A stretch of DNA of 64,000 nt from Zeimonas sp046347945. Its GTDB lineage: Bacteria; Pseudomonadota; Gammaproteobacteria; Burkholderiales; Burkholderiaceae_E. The position numbers and the translations under genes are program-made. The notes beneath the pieces were generated by a model. That model saw only the letters and a list, made by a program, of their open reading frames with translations, was not told where the DNA came from and did not search any database. The stretch spans positions 1 through 64,000 of the forward strand of contig JAXMFB010000019.1 in the NCBI GenBank assembly GCA_046347945.1. Direction: 5' to 3'. Below are positions 15,129 through 24,615 of the stretch, one piece after another (the first letter of the stretch is position 1; each line of letters begins with the position of its first letter).

Positions 15129-17077
15129 TGGACGCGGCGCAGGCGGGGGGCGAACACGGCAGCTGGCCGCTGCTCGAGTCGATCGACGGGCCGGCAGACC
15201 TGCGCGGGCTCGAGCGCAGCGAGCTGGCGCAGCTGGCCACCGAGCTGCGCAGCTTCGTCCTCGATGCGGTCTCGCGCACCGGCGGGCACCTGTCGTCGAA
15301 CCTCGGCACGATCGAACTCGCGATCGCGCTGCACTACGTGTTCGACACGCCGCGCGACCGCCTGATCTGGGACGTCGGCCACCAGAGCTACCCGCACAAG
15401 ATCCTGACGGGGCGCCGCGACCGGATGGCGGAGCTGCGCCAGTACGGCGGCATCTCCGGTTTCCCGAAGCGCAGCGAGAGCGAGTACGACGCCTTCGGCA
15501 CCGCGCATTCGTCGACGTCGATCTCGGCCGCACTGGGCATGGCGGTGGCTTCGCGCAACAAGGGCGAGAACCAGGGGCCCGGGCGGCGCCGCCACGTGGC
15601 CGTGATCGGCGACGGCGCGATGAGCGCCGGCATGGCCTTCGAGGCGATGAACAACGCCGGCGTGACGCCCGACATCGACCTGCTGGTCGTGCTCAACGAC
15701 AACGACATGTCGATCTCGCCGCCGGTGGGCGCGCTGAACCGCTACCTGGCGCGGCTGCTCTCGGGGCGCTTCTACGCGAAGGCGCGCGACGTGGGCCGCG
15801 CGGTCCTCTCGAACGTCCCGCCGCTGTTCGAGCTCGCGCGCCGCCTCGAGGAGCACGCGAAGGGCATGGTCGTGCCCGGCGGCACGATGTTCGAGGAGTT
15901 CGGCTTCAACTACGTGGGCCCGATCGACGGGCACGACCTCGACAGCCTGATCCCGACGCTGCAGAACCTGCGCGAGCTGCGCGGTGCGCAGTTCCTGCAC
16001 ATCGTCACTCGCAAGGGGCAGGGCTACAAGCTGGCCGAGGCCGACCCGGTGCTCTACCACGGGCCGGGCCGCTTCGATCCGCAGGAGGGCATCCTCAAGC
16101 CGGCGACGCCGCCGCGGCCCACGTACACGAAGGTGTTCTCCGACTGGGTCTGCGACATGGCCGCGCTCGACGAGCGGCTGGTCGCGATCACGCCGGCAAT
16201 GCGCGAGGGCTCCGGCCTGGTCGAGTTCGAGCGGCGCTTCCCGCAGCGCTATTTCGACGTGGGCATCGCCGAGCAGCACGCGGTCACGTTCGCCGCGGGG
16301 CTGGCCTGCGAGGGCCTGAAGCCGGTCGTGGCGATCTACAGCACGTTCCTGCAGCGCGGCTACGACCAGCTGGTCCACGACGTGGCGCTGCAGAACCTGC
16401 CGGTGGTGTTCGCGCTCGATCGCGCCGGCATCGTCGGCGCCGACGGCGCCACGCACGCGGGCACCTACGATCTTGCGTTCCTGCGCTGCATCCCGAACAT
16501 GGTCGTGATGGCGCCGTCCGACGAGAACGAGTGCCGCCAGATGCTGTACACCGCGTTCCGGCACGACGGCCCCTCGGCGGTGCGCTATCCGCGCGGCGCG
16601 GGCACCGGGGTCGCGGTCTCGCAGGACCTCACCGCGCTGCCGATCGGCCGCGGGCACGTGTGCCGGCAGGGGCGCCGCGTCGCGCTGCTCGCGTTCGGCA
16701 CGATGCTGGCCCCGGCGCTCGCGGCCGGCGACGCGCTCGACGCGACGGTGGTCAACATGCGCTTCGTGAAGCCGGTCGACGAACAGCTGCTGGCCGAGCT
16801 GGCCCGCTCGCACGAAGCCTTCGTCACGATCGAGGAGCACGTGGTGATGGGCGGCGCCGGCAGCGCGGTGGCCGAAGCTCTGGCGGCCGCCGGAATCGTG
16901 CGCCCGCTGTTGCAGCTCGGCCTGCCCGACCGCTTCATCGATCACGGCGAGCAGGCGCTGCTGCTGCGGCTCGAAGGCCTCGACGGCGGGGGCATCGAGC
17001 GCGCGGTGCGCGAGCGCTTCGGCGACGTGCTGGCCGGAGACGGCGGGCCGCGGCTCGTCGTGAGCCGCGCCAGCTGA
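15128..17077 (+). CDS. dxs: 1-deoxy-D-xylulose-5-phosphate synthase
   Basis: A 649-residue thiamine-diphosphate enzyme joining pyruvate and glyceraldehyde-3-phosphate in the first step of the MEP pathway. Seen: HLSSNLGTIELAIALHYVF, DVGHQSYPHKILTGR, the ThDP/Mg motif GDGAMSAGMAFEAMNNAG ending in NDND, and the transketolase pyrimidine domain with AEQHAVTFAAGLA. Full length for the family. The start codon overlaps the ispA stop, so both isoprenoid genes are coupled; the pathway link supports both calls. Confidence 0.97.
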   Translation: MDAAQAGGEHGSWPLLESIDGPADLRGLERSELAQLATELRSFVLDAVSRTGGHLSSNLGTIELAIALHYVFDTPRDRLIWDVGHQSYPHKILTGRRDRMAELRQYGGISGFPKRSESEYDAFGTAHSSTSISAALGMAVASRNKGENQGPGRRRHVAVIGDGAMSAGMAFEAMNNAGVTPDIDLLVVLNDNDMSISPPVGALNRYLARLLSGRFYAKARDVGRAVLSNVPPLFELARRLEEHAKGMVVPGGTMFEEFGFNYVGPIDGHDLDSLIPTLQNLRELRGAQFLHIVTRKGQGYKLAEADPVLYHGPGRFDPQEGILKPATPPRPTYTKVFSDWVCDMAALDERLVAITPAMREGSGLVEFERRFPQRYFDVGIAEQHAVTFAAGLACEGLKPVVAIYSTFLQRGYDQLVHDVALQNLPVVFALDRAGIVGADGATHAGTYDLAFLRCIPNMVVMAPSDENECRQMLYTAFRHDGPSAVRYPRGAGTGVAVSQDLTALPIGRGHVCRQGRRVALLAFGTMLAPALAAGDALDATVVNMRFVKPVDEQLLAELARSHEAFVTIEEHVVMGGAGSAVAEALAAAGIVRPLLQLGLPDRFIDHGEQALLLRLEGLDGGGIERAVRERFGDVLAGDGGPRLVVSRAS

Positions 17078-17110
17078 AGACAGACATTGGATACCGACGG
17101 AGAACACCCG

Positions 17111-17923
17111 ATGAACACCCGCGACACCAGCGTGTTGCTGGCGGGCGTGATGGCCGACGTGCAGGGCAGCCCCGATCGACGCGAGCTGCCGATCCAGCGC
17201 GTCGGCGTGAAGGGGCTGCGCTACCCGCTGCGCTGGCGCAGCGCCGGCGCCGACCAGCCCAGCGTGGGCCAGTTCGGCCTGTACGTCGCGCTGCCGGCCG
17301 ACCAGAAGGGCACGCACATGTCGCGCTTCATCGCGCTGCTCGAGGCGCGGCTGGCGGCCGATCGCCCGGCGCTCGACGCGGCGGGCATGCGCGAGATGTT
17401 CGGCGAGATGCTCGGTCTGCTCGAGGCCGACAGCGGCCGCATCGAGCTCGCGCTGCCGCTGTTCGTGCGCAAGACCGCACCGGTCTCGCAGGTGCAGAGC
17501 CTGATGGACTACGACCTGTCGATCGTCGTCGAGGGCGGCGCCCGCGACGCGGTCACGACGCTGACGGTGGTCGTGCCGTGCACCAGCCTGTGCCCGTGCT
17601 CGAAGACGATCTCGGAGTACGGCGCGCACAACCAGCGATCGCACGTCACCGTGTCGGTCGAGGCGGGCGCGCCGATCGAGCCCGAGGAACTGATCGCAAT
17701 GGCCGAAGCGCAGGCCTCGAGCGAGCTCTACGGGCTGCTCAAGCGCGTCGACGAGAAGCACGTCACCGAGCGCGCCTACGACAACCCGAAGTTCGTCGAG
17801 GACCTGGTGCGCGACGTCGCGACGGTGCTGCGGGGCGACGCGCGCGTGCGGCGGTTCGTCGTCGAGGCCGAGAACTTCGAGTCGATCCACAACCACTCGG
17901 CGTACGCGCGCATCGAGGGCTGA
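17111..17923 (+). CDS. folE2: GTP cyclohydrolase FolE2 (type IB)
   Basis: A 270-residue enzyme converting GTP to dihydroneopterin triphosphate at the start of folate synthesis. Type IB signature: the active-site Cys lies in CTSLCPCSKTISEYGAHNQR (about residues 157-176), a Glu in VEAENFESIHNHSAYAR near the end. FolE2 works with metals other than zinc, so many bacteria use it under zinc limitation. ATG 17111 was preferred over TTG 17087 because GGAG lies just upstream. It follows dxs by 33 bases and could share its transcript. Confidence 0.94.
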   Translation: MNTRDTSVLLAGVMADVQGSPDRRELPIQRVGVKGLRYPLRWRSAGADQPSVGQFGLYVALPADQKGTHMSRFIALLEARLAADRPALDAAGMREMFGEMLGLLEADSGRIELALPLFVRKTAPVSQVQSLMDYDLSIVVEGGARDAVTTLTVVVPCTSLCPCSKTISEYGAHNQRSHVTVSVEAGAPIEPEELIAMAEAQASSELYGLLKRVDEKHVTERAYDNPKFVEDLVRDVATVLRGDARVRRFVVEAENFESIHNHSAYARIEG

Positions 17924-17946
17924 GTAACCGCCTGCCGCGTCAAGCC

Positions 17947-18855
17947 CTACGCCGGGGGGCCCTGCACGGCCAGCGTCCCGCTGCGCCCGGCGACCTCGCC
18001 GAGCGCGACCCGGTGGCGCGGCAGCCGCGCGGCATCGAGGGCCTCGAACATCTCGCGGGTCGACGCCAGCCGGTAGCCCTGCGCCTTCCAGCCGGCGAGC
18101 AGGCGGGCGAAGGCGCCAGACAACCTCATGCCTTCGAGCTCGGCGTGCAGCGTGTAGACGTGGCCGTGCGGCGGCGGCGCCTCGGTGAGCGCCAGCACGC
18201 GCTCGTGGACGTTGCCGGCGTCCAGCCCGTCGATGCCGATCAGCTCGTCGAGGGTGGGCAGCGTGGTCGGCAGTTGCGGCACGCCGACGGGCTCGCCGCG
18301 CGCGTCGACCGGCTGGAACGGCCGCGTGCCGCGGCCGTCCGACGCGTAGTCGAAGCCGAACTCGCGTTCGAGCGCGTAGGCGGCCTCGTTCATCTGCCAG
18401 CCCGCCGCTCCATGGGTGCGCGGCGCGGTGCCGAAGACCTCGGCGTAGCGCTCGACCGCCTTGCGCATCTCCTCGCGGGTCCAGGCAGGGCTCGCGCGCG
18501 CGACGTGGTCCTGCCAGCGGATGTGGTCCCAGGTGTGGATGCCGGTCTCGAAGCCGTGGCTGCGCACCGAGCGCATCAGCGGCGCCTCGCGCGCGCCGAT
18601 GTCCGGGCCGGGCAGCAGCGTGCCGTAGAGCAGCGTGCGGATTCCGTAGTGCTCGACCACCGAGGTGCGCGACACCTTCTGCAGGAACCCGCGCCGGAAC
18701 ACGCGCCGGATCGCGCGCCCCGTGTGGTCGGGCCCGAGGCTGAACAGGAAGGTCGCGCCCGCCCCGTGGCGCTCGAGCAGCCGCAACAGCGGCGGGACAC
18801 CTTCGCGGGTGCCGCGCCAGGTGTCGACGTCGACCTTCAGCGCGAGCGTCGCCAC
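17947..18855 (-). CDS. arnD: ArnD: 4-deoxy-4-formamido-L-Ara-phosphoundecaprenol deformylase
   Basis: A 302-residue polysaccharide-deacetylase-fold protein. The metal-binding Asp pair is in LKVDVDTWRGT near the N-terminus and the His pair in GFETGIHTWDHIRWQDH (about residues 107-123). HGAAGWQMNEAAYALE and GEPVGVPQLPTTLPT are ArnD-like. It would remove the formyl group from the undecaprenyl-linked sugar before flipping to the periplasm. It is the last gene of the arn operon, eight bases after the decarboxylase gene. The reading frame is intact. Confidence 0.92.
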   Translation of the reverse strand: MATLALKVDVDTWRGTREGVPPLLRLLERHGAGATFLFSLGPDHTGRAIRRVFRRGFLQKVSRTSVVEHYGIRTLLYGTLLPGPDIGAREAPLMRSVRSHGFETGIHTWDHIRWQDHVARASPAWTREEMRKAVERYAEVFGTAPRTHGAAGWQMNEAAYALEREFGFDYASDGRGTRPFQPVDARGEPVGVPQLPTTLPTLDELIGIDGLDAGNVHERVLALTEAPPPHGHVYTLHAELEGMRLSGAFARLLAGWKAQGYRLASTREMFEALDAARLPRHRVALGEVAGRSGTLAVQGPPA

Positions 18856-18862
18856 GCCGCGG

Positions 18863-19906
18863 TCAGTCGGCCAGGCCGCGCGCGGCCCCGATCTGGGTGC
18901 GGTAATGGTCGAAGATCTTCCGCAGTGCGTCGCGCATCGGGACCTTCGGCGCCCAGTCGAGGTCGGCCATCGTGTTGTCGATCTTCGGCACGCGGTTCTG
19001 CACGTCCTGGTAGCCCTTGCCGTAGTAGGCGTCGGAGGTGGTCTCCTCGACCTTCACGCGGGCGGCCTGATCGCGGTACTCGGGGTATTCGGCGGCCAGC
19101 TCGAGCATCATCGCGGCCAGCTCGCGGATCGAGTAGTTGTTCGCCGGGTTGCCGATGTTGTAGATGCGTCCCGAGGCCTTGCCGTCGCGGTTCTCGATGA
19201 TCCTCATCAGCGCGGCGATGCCGTCGTCGACGTAGGTGAAGGCGCGCTTCTGGTGGCCGCCGTCGACCAGCCGGATCGGCTCGCCGCGCACGATGTGCCC
19301 GAAGAACTGCGTGATCACGCGGCTCGAGCCCTCCTTCGGCGTGTGGATGCTGTCGAGCCCGCCGCCGATCCAGTTGAAGGGGCGGAACAGCGTGTACTGC
19401 AGCCCCTGTTCCATCCCGTAGGCGTGGATCACGCGGTCCATCAGCTGCTTGGCGCACGAGTAGATCCAGCGCTGCTTGTTGATCGGGCCGCACACCAGCT
19501 CGGACGTCTCCGGGTCGAACTGCTCGTCGTGGCACATCCCGTAGACCTCGGAGGTCGACGGGAACACGAGGTGCTTGCCGTAGCGCACGCACTGCCGGAC
19601 GATCGGCAGGTTGGCCTCGAAGTCGAGCTCGAAGACCCGCAGCGGGTGGCTCACGTACGTCGAAGGCGTCGCGATCGCGACCAGCGGCAGCACGACGTCG
19701 CACTTCTTCACGTGGTACTCGATCCACTCCTTGTTGATCGTGATGTCGCCTTCGAAGAAGTGGAAGCGCGGATGGTCGGCCCACTCGCGGACCCGGTCGG
19801 TGTTCATGTCCATGCCGTGGACTTCCCAGTCGGTGGACTCGATGATGCGCCGGGTCAGGTGGTGGCCGATGAAGCCGTTCACGCCGAGAACCAGGATCTT
19901 CTTCAT
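18863..19906 (-). CDS. arnA: ArnA decarboxylase domain: UDP-glucuronate decarboxylase / UDP-4-keto-pentose synthase
   Basis: A 347-residue extended-SDR protein: GVNGFIGHHLTRRI dinucleotide-binding motif at residues 8-21, catalytic STSEVYGM and IYSCAKQLMDR (Tyr and Lys), and the ArnA-typical FRPFNWIGGGLDSI. It oxidises and decarboxylates UDP-glucuronic acid to UDP-4-keto-pentose. In enterobacteria this domain is fused behind the formyltransferase; here it is a separate gene 18 bases downstream of it, as in other Burkholderiales. The reading frame is intact. Confidence 0.93.
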   Translation of the reverse strand: MKKILVLGVNGFIGHHLTRRIIESTDWEVHGMDMNTDRVREWADHPRFHFFEGDITINKEWIEYHVKKCDVVLPLVAIATPSTYVSHPLRVFELDFEANLPIVRQCVRYGKHLVFPSTSEVYGMCHDEQFDPETSELVCGPINKQRWIYSCAKQLMDRVIHAYGMEQGLQYTLFRPFNWIGGGLDSIHTPKEGSSRVITQFFGHIVRGEPIRLVDGGHQKRAFTYVDDGIAALMRIIENRDGKASGRIYNIGNPANNYSIRELAAMMLELAAEYPEYRDQAARVKVEETTSDAYYGKGYQDVQNRVPKIDNTMADLDWAPKVPMRDALRKIFDHYRTQIGAARGLAD

Positions 19907-19924
19907 GGGGGCTCCAGTGCCGCT

Positions 19925-20845
19925 TCACCGGCCGAGGGGAATCGATGCGCTGCCGAATGCAGCGCGGAACGAACGGGCGTCGAGCGGCGCGCCGTCGAGC
20001 GTCGCGTCGAGCACGCGCAGCTTGCCGCCATCGGCGCAGACGACTGCCAGCGCGTCGTCGATCACGCGCAACTCGGCGGGCCGGGCGGCCGGGCCATCGC
20101 CCCGTCGGGCAGCGTGCGCCACAGCACGAGCCGGCCGGCATCGAGGTCGGCGAACGCGCCGGGATACGGGCGGGCGAGCGCGCGCACGAAGTCGTGCAGC
20201 CGGCGCGCGCCGATGCCGGCCGGGATGCGGCCGTCCTCGGGTCGGCGGCCGCCGAAGTAGCGTCCGCGAGAGAGGTCCTGGGCGACCGGCCGGGCGCTGC
20301 CGTCGAGCAGCGCGGGCAGGCAGCGCCACAGCACGAGCTCCGCGGCCACGCAGACCTTGTCGAACACCTCGCGTGCCGTGTCGTCGGGCAGGATCGGCAC
20401 CGCGAACTGGTCGACGATGGCGCCGTTGTCCGGCTTCTCGTTCATCACGTGCAGCGTGGCACCCGTCTCGGTCTCGCCCTCGAGCACGGCCCAGTTCACC
20501 GGCACGCGGCCGCGGTACTTCGGCAGCAGCGAGCCGTGCATGTTGTACGCGCCGCGCGTCGGCACTGCGAGCAGCGGCGCGCCCAGCATCGAGCGGTAGT
20601 AGAACGAGGAAGTCGGGCCGCGCCTCGCGAACCCGGTCGAGCATGTCGGCGGTGTTCGGGTCGTCGGACGCGATGACCGGGATCCGGTAGTCCTCGGCCG
20701 TGCGGCGCACGCTGTCGAACCAGATCTCCTCGCCGGGCCTGTCGTCGTGCGTGACGACGAGCGCGACGTGCACGCCGCGCGCCAGCAGCGTCCTGAGGCA
20801 GCGCACCCCGACGTTGTGGTAGCCGAATACGACCGCGGAACTCAT
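19925..20845 (-). pseudogene. arnA: ArnA formyltransferase (UDP-L-Ara4N formyltransferase), two apparent frameshifts
   Basis: Starts at ATG 20845 (MSSAVVFGYHNVGVRCLRTL), overlapping the arnC stop. The first 80 residues lead to REARPDFL; then at about 20600 the frame breaks where relatives have PDFLFSFYYR, and the bases look like a five-base loss in a CTTCTC repeat. The second frame has the formyltransferase core MHGSLLPKYRGRVPVNWA (the catalytic Asn-His-Asp set lies around it; the usual NLH reads NMH). A second break, apparently one missing base near 20090, returns to the first frame for ELRVIDDALAV to the end. The two shifts compensate. It is either a damaged gene or, more likely, uncorrected sequence errors. 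Confidence 0.82.
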
Positions 20846-21789
20846 GGTTCGTCGCGCCGCTCGAGGATGGCGGAGATCACGTAGCGCGGCCGCTGGCGCA
20901 CTTCCTGGTAGATGCGCCCGACGTATTCGCCGAGCAGTCCGATGCCGAACAGCGCGATGCCGATCAGCAGGAACGCGATCGCGAACAGCGCGAAGAGCCC
21001 GCCTTCCTCGGGGCCGATGACCAGGCGCCGGACGCCCAGGATCACCACGAGCGCGCCCGAGCCGAGCGAAACCAGCATCCCGACCAGCGAGAACAGCTGC
21101 AGCGGCATTACCGTGAAGCCGGTCATCAGGTCGAAGTTCAGGCGGATGAGGCTGTACAGCGAGTACTTCGACTCGCCTGCGAAGCGCTCCTCGTGACCGA
21201 CGACGACTTCGGTGGGGTTCTGCGCGAACTGCCAGGCGAGCGCCGGGATGAACGTGTACAGCTCGTTGCACTGGTTGATCGTGTCGACGATGCGCCGGCT
21301 GTAGGCGCGCATCATGCAGCCCTGGTCGGTCATCTTGATGCGCGTGGTGCGCTCGCGGATCCGGTTCATCGCCCGCGACGCCACGCGCCGCCACATCACG
21401 TCGTCGCGCCGGCGCCGGATCGAGCCGACGTAATCGTGGCCCGCGTCCATCTGCTCGAGCAGCAGGTGGATGTCCTCGGGCGGATTCTGCAGGTCGGCGT
21501 CGAGGGTCACGATGCGCTCGCCGCGCGAGTGCTCGAAGCCCGCGAGGATCGCTCGGTGCTGGCCGAAGTTGCCGTTGAACATCACGACGCGGGTCACGTC
21601 TGGGCGGCGATGGAACTGGTCGGCCAGCAGCGTCGCCGACCGGTCGCGGCTGCCGTCGTTGACGAACACGACCTCGTAGGCGACGTCGAGCGCGTCGAGG
21701 GCCGGGTACAGGCGCTCGAACAGCGCGGCGAGCACGGCCTCTTCGTTGTAGACCGGGATGACGACGGACAGTTCGACAGGCCTGGGCAT
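20842..21789 (-). CDS. arnC: ArnC: undecaprenyl-phosphate 4-deoxy-4-formamido-L-arabinose transferase
   Basis: A 315-residue GT2 glycosyltransferase. The catalytic domain has SVVIPVYNEEAVLA, FVNDGSRDRSATLL and LDADLQNPPED (DAD metal site); two C-terminal membrane segments (LFSLVGMLVSLGSGALVVIL and LFALFAIAFLLIGIALFGIG) anchor it in the inner membrane. It would move the formamido sugar to undecaprenyl phosphate. The frame is intact even though arnB and the formyltransferase on either side are broken. It overlaps the formyltransferase start by four bases. Confidence 0.95.
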   Translation of the reverse strand: MPRPVELSVVIPVYNEEAVLAALFERLYPALDALDVAYEVVFVNDGSRDRSATLLADQFHRRPDVTRVVMFNGNFGQHRAILAGFEHSRGERIVTLDADLQNPPEDIHLLLEQMDAGHDYVGSIRRRRDDVMWRRVASRAMNRIRERTTRIKMTDQGCMMRAYSRRIVDTINQCNELYTFIPALAWQFAQNPTEVVVGHEERFAGESKYSLYSLIRLNFDLMTGFTVMPLQLFSLVGMLVSLGSGALVVILGVRRLVIGPEEGGLFALFAIAFLLIGIALFGIGLLGEYVGRIYQEVRQRPRYVISAILERRDEP

Positions 21790-22919
21790 CTAGCGATCCT
21801 GGCGCAGGGCGGCCTTCACGACGCGGCCGACTGCCTCGCACACGCGAGGCACGTCGTCGTCGCGCATCGCCGGGAACAGCGGCAGCGTGACCGTGCGCCG
21901 GCCGATGTCCTCGGCGACCGGGAAGTCGCCGTCGCCGAATCCGCGACGGCGGAACAGCGTGAACAGGTGCATCGCCGGATAGTGGACGCCGACGCCGATT
22001 CCCTCGTGCTTCATCGCCTCGATGAAGCCGCCGCGGTCGATGTTCATTCGCGCGAGCGGCAGCAGCGGCTGGAACATGTGCCAGTTGCCGCATTCGAACT
22101 CCTCGACCGGCAGGTCGAAGCCGAGCGAACGGTCGAAGTGCTCGAAGTACAGCCGCGCCAGGTGGCGCCGCCGCTCGTTGAAGGCGTCGGTTTTGGCGCA
22201 GCTGGCTCAGGCCGATCGCCGCGGCAATGTCGGTGAGGTTGGCCTTGCCGCCCAGCACGTCGACGTCCAGCGAGCCGTCGGCGAAGCGCGTCACGCCCTG
22301 CAGCCGCAGCTTCTCGAACCGTCGCGCCTCGTCGTCGTCGTTCATCACCAGGCAGCCGCCCTCGCCGGTGGTCATGTTCTTGTTCGGGTGAAGCTGAACG
22401 AGACCAGGTCGCCGGTGGTGCCGATGCGCCGGCCCTCCCACCGGGCGCCTTACCGACTGCGCGGCGTCCCCAGCGCGCAGCCCGTGCCGCCCGGCGATCT
22501 CGTACAGGCGCGTGCGGTCGACCGGAAGCCCCGCCAGGTCGACCGGGATCAGCATCCGGGTGCGCGGCGTGATCGCGGCCTCGACGCGCGACAGGTCGAT
22601 GTTGCGGGTGGCCGGGTCGACGTCGACGAACACCGGTGTCGCGCCGACGGCGAGCACGACGTTTGCGGTTGCGACCCAGCTGAGCGGCGTCGTGATCACC
22701 TCGTCGCCGGGGCCGATGCCGGCCAGCCGCAGCGCGATCTCGAAGCGCCGCGGTCGCCGAGCTCGCTACGCGCACCGGGCGGCCGCCTGTCCAGGCCGAC
22801 AACTCGGCTTCGACCTGCGACAGCGCGGCCCGTGGTGAGCCAGCCGGAGCGCAGCACGGCGGCAACCGCGTCGATCGCGTCTTCGTCGATGCTGGGCGGG
22901 TGAAGGGCAGGAAGTCCAT
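21790..22919 (-). pseudogene. arnB: ArnB: UDP-4-keto-pentose aminotransferase, multiple frameshifts
   Basis: ATG 22919 gives MDFLPFTRP, the conserved ArnB start. The protein can be followed to the C-terminus (CEAVGRVVKAALRQDR, just before arnC) only by changing frame about seven times: near 22893, 22826, 22744, 22450, 22391 and 22192, among others, each explained by a one- or two-base gain or loss, often in short homopolymers. The PLP-lysine region HPNKNMTTGEGGC, the ELSAWTGGRPVRVASS substrate region and VITTPLSWVATANVV are all recognisable. The enzyme aminates UDP-4-keto-pentose to UDP-L-Ara4N. Strong similarity between breaks points to sequencing error or very recent loss. Confidence 0.82.
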
Positions 22920-22922
22920 CGG

Positions 22923-24615
22923 ATCAGACCGAACGACGACGACGCGCGCGGGTCCTCGTAGACGACGCGCATCGGCAACCCGACCTTGCTGCAACTGCTG
23001 GAAGACCGCCCGCGGCATCATCGCGGCCCCGCGCGGCAGCGCGCGCCAGCGCGCGTCGAACTGCGCGAGCGTGATCCAGCGCTGCGGGTCGTGGGCCTGG
23101 CCGAAGGCGAGCTCGCCCGACCAGGCGACCAGCGTCACGTCGCGGCGCAGGTAGTACGGCAGCGTCTGGTCGTACATCGCGACCGAGAACACCGGGTCGT
23201 CGGCGCGAAGCTCGGGCGCGAGCGCCTCGACCGCTTCCTCGCTGCTCTTCAGGCTGCCGTGGCTGTCGTGGCCGCTCAACGCGAGTGTGACCGAGACGAG
23301 GCTCGCAGCCGCGCACGATCAGCGTCGCCGCGTTCTTGCGGCCGCGGCGCAAGCGCCTGCCAGGCCACGGCGGCGGCCGCGACGAAAAGCGCCGCGCCGA
23401 GCGCCATCATCAGCGCCATCGGCCGCAGGATCTCGGCTGGCGTGTCGTGCGTGGCGAACCGGTCGGAGAACGGCGCGATCGCGAGATGGAGCAGGCAGCC
23501 GGCGACCGGCAGCAGCAGGTGGCGAGAAAGCCGCGTCGCGTCGACGCGCTCGAGCCACGCAGCGGCCAGCAGCGCGAGCGCCGGGAACATCGGCAGGATG
23601 TACGACGGCAGCTTCGAGTGCGACACGCTGAAGAACACGAAGACGAACACCGACCAGATCAGCAGCAGCCGCAGCGGCTGGAACGACTGCGAGTCGTCTC
23701 GGCGCGCGCCCAGCCGCGCGAGCGCCGGCAGCGTCGTGGTCCAGGGCAGGAAGCCGACCAGCAGGATCGGCACGAAGTACCAGGGCGCGCCGAGCCGCTG
23801 CGCCTCGTCGGTCAGGTAGCGCTGGAAGTGCTCGTGGATGAAGAAGAACTCGAAGAAGTCGGGGTTGCGCAGCGACACTGCGACGAACCAGGGCGCGGTG
23901 AGCGCGAGGAACAGCGGCAGCCCGGTGCCCCAGTGCATGCGCCGCCAGAACGCCCACTGCCGGTTCAGCAGGCTGTAGAGCACCAGCGTCGCGCCCGGGA
24001 TCAGCACGCCGACCAGCCCCTTCGACAGCGTGGCGCCGGCCATCGCGGCCCAGGTGACCCACATCGCGCGGCGCCGCTCGTCGTCGCCGGTGCCGTCGTG
24101 CTGGGCGATCACGAACGCGCACAGCGCGAGCGTCAGGAAGAACGCCAGCCCTATGTCGAGGCTGAGGAAGTGCGAACTGGCGATGATCCAGGTGGTGCCC
24201 GCCGCGACCATCGCCGCGTGCGCGCCGGCGGCCTGGCCCAGAGCCGGCGGGCGGTGTACGCGACCGCGACCACCGTCAGGAACCCGGTCAGGCCGGGCCA
24301 CAGCCTCGCCGCGAAATCGTTGATGCCGAACAGATGGAAGGCGAGCGCACCCATCCAGTACTGCAGCGCCGGCTTCTCGAAGTAGAGGAAGCCATTCAGG
24401 CGCGGCGTGATCCAGTCGCCGCTGCGCATCATTTCGAGCGCGATCGTCGCGTAGCGCCCCTCGTCGGGCGTGAGCAGCGCCCGGTAGCCGAGCGGCGCGA
24501 ACCACGCGAGCGCGAGCAGCGCCCAGCACGCCGCCTGGCGGGCCGTGCCGCTGCAGGCCGCGTCGAGCAGCCGGGTGAGGCCCGACTCAGCGCGCGCGGC
24601 GGACGTTCCGGACAT
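22923..24615 (-). pseudogene. arnT: ArnT: L-Ara4N transferase to lipid A, frameshifted
   Basis: A GT-C family membrane glycosyltransferase. The N-terminal part (from 24615) has the first helix and the catalytic-loop motif LLTPDEGRYATIALEMM. A one-base loss in a G-run near 24240 shifts to the long second part with SSHFLSLDIGLAFFLTLALC, SKGLVGVLIPG and HSKLPSYILPMFPALALL. Further breaks near 23340, 23305, 22985 and 22945 are needed to reach the end beside arnB. The enzyme adds L-Ara4N to lipid A phosphates on the periplasmic side, which gives polymyxin resistance. Its start overlaps the NYN gene by 29 bases. The exact 3' end is uncertain. Confidence 0.8.

Noticed and set aside
19925..22699. A single 924-residue protein spanning the arn genes
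   Set aside because: It strings together pieces of arnB, shadow of arnC and parts of the formyltransferase. Real families show breaks and re-entry.
17947..24615. A novel glycan operon
   Set aside because: Every gene matches a known Arn step; novelty lies only in the frameshifts.
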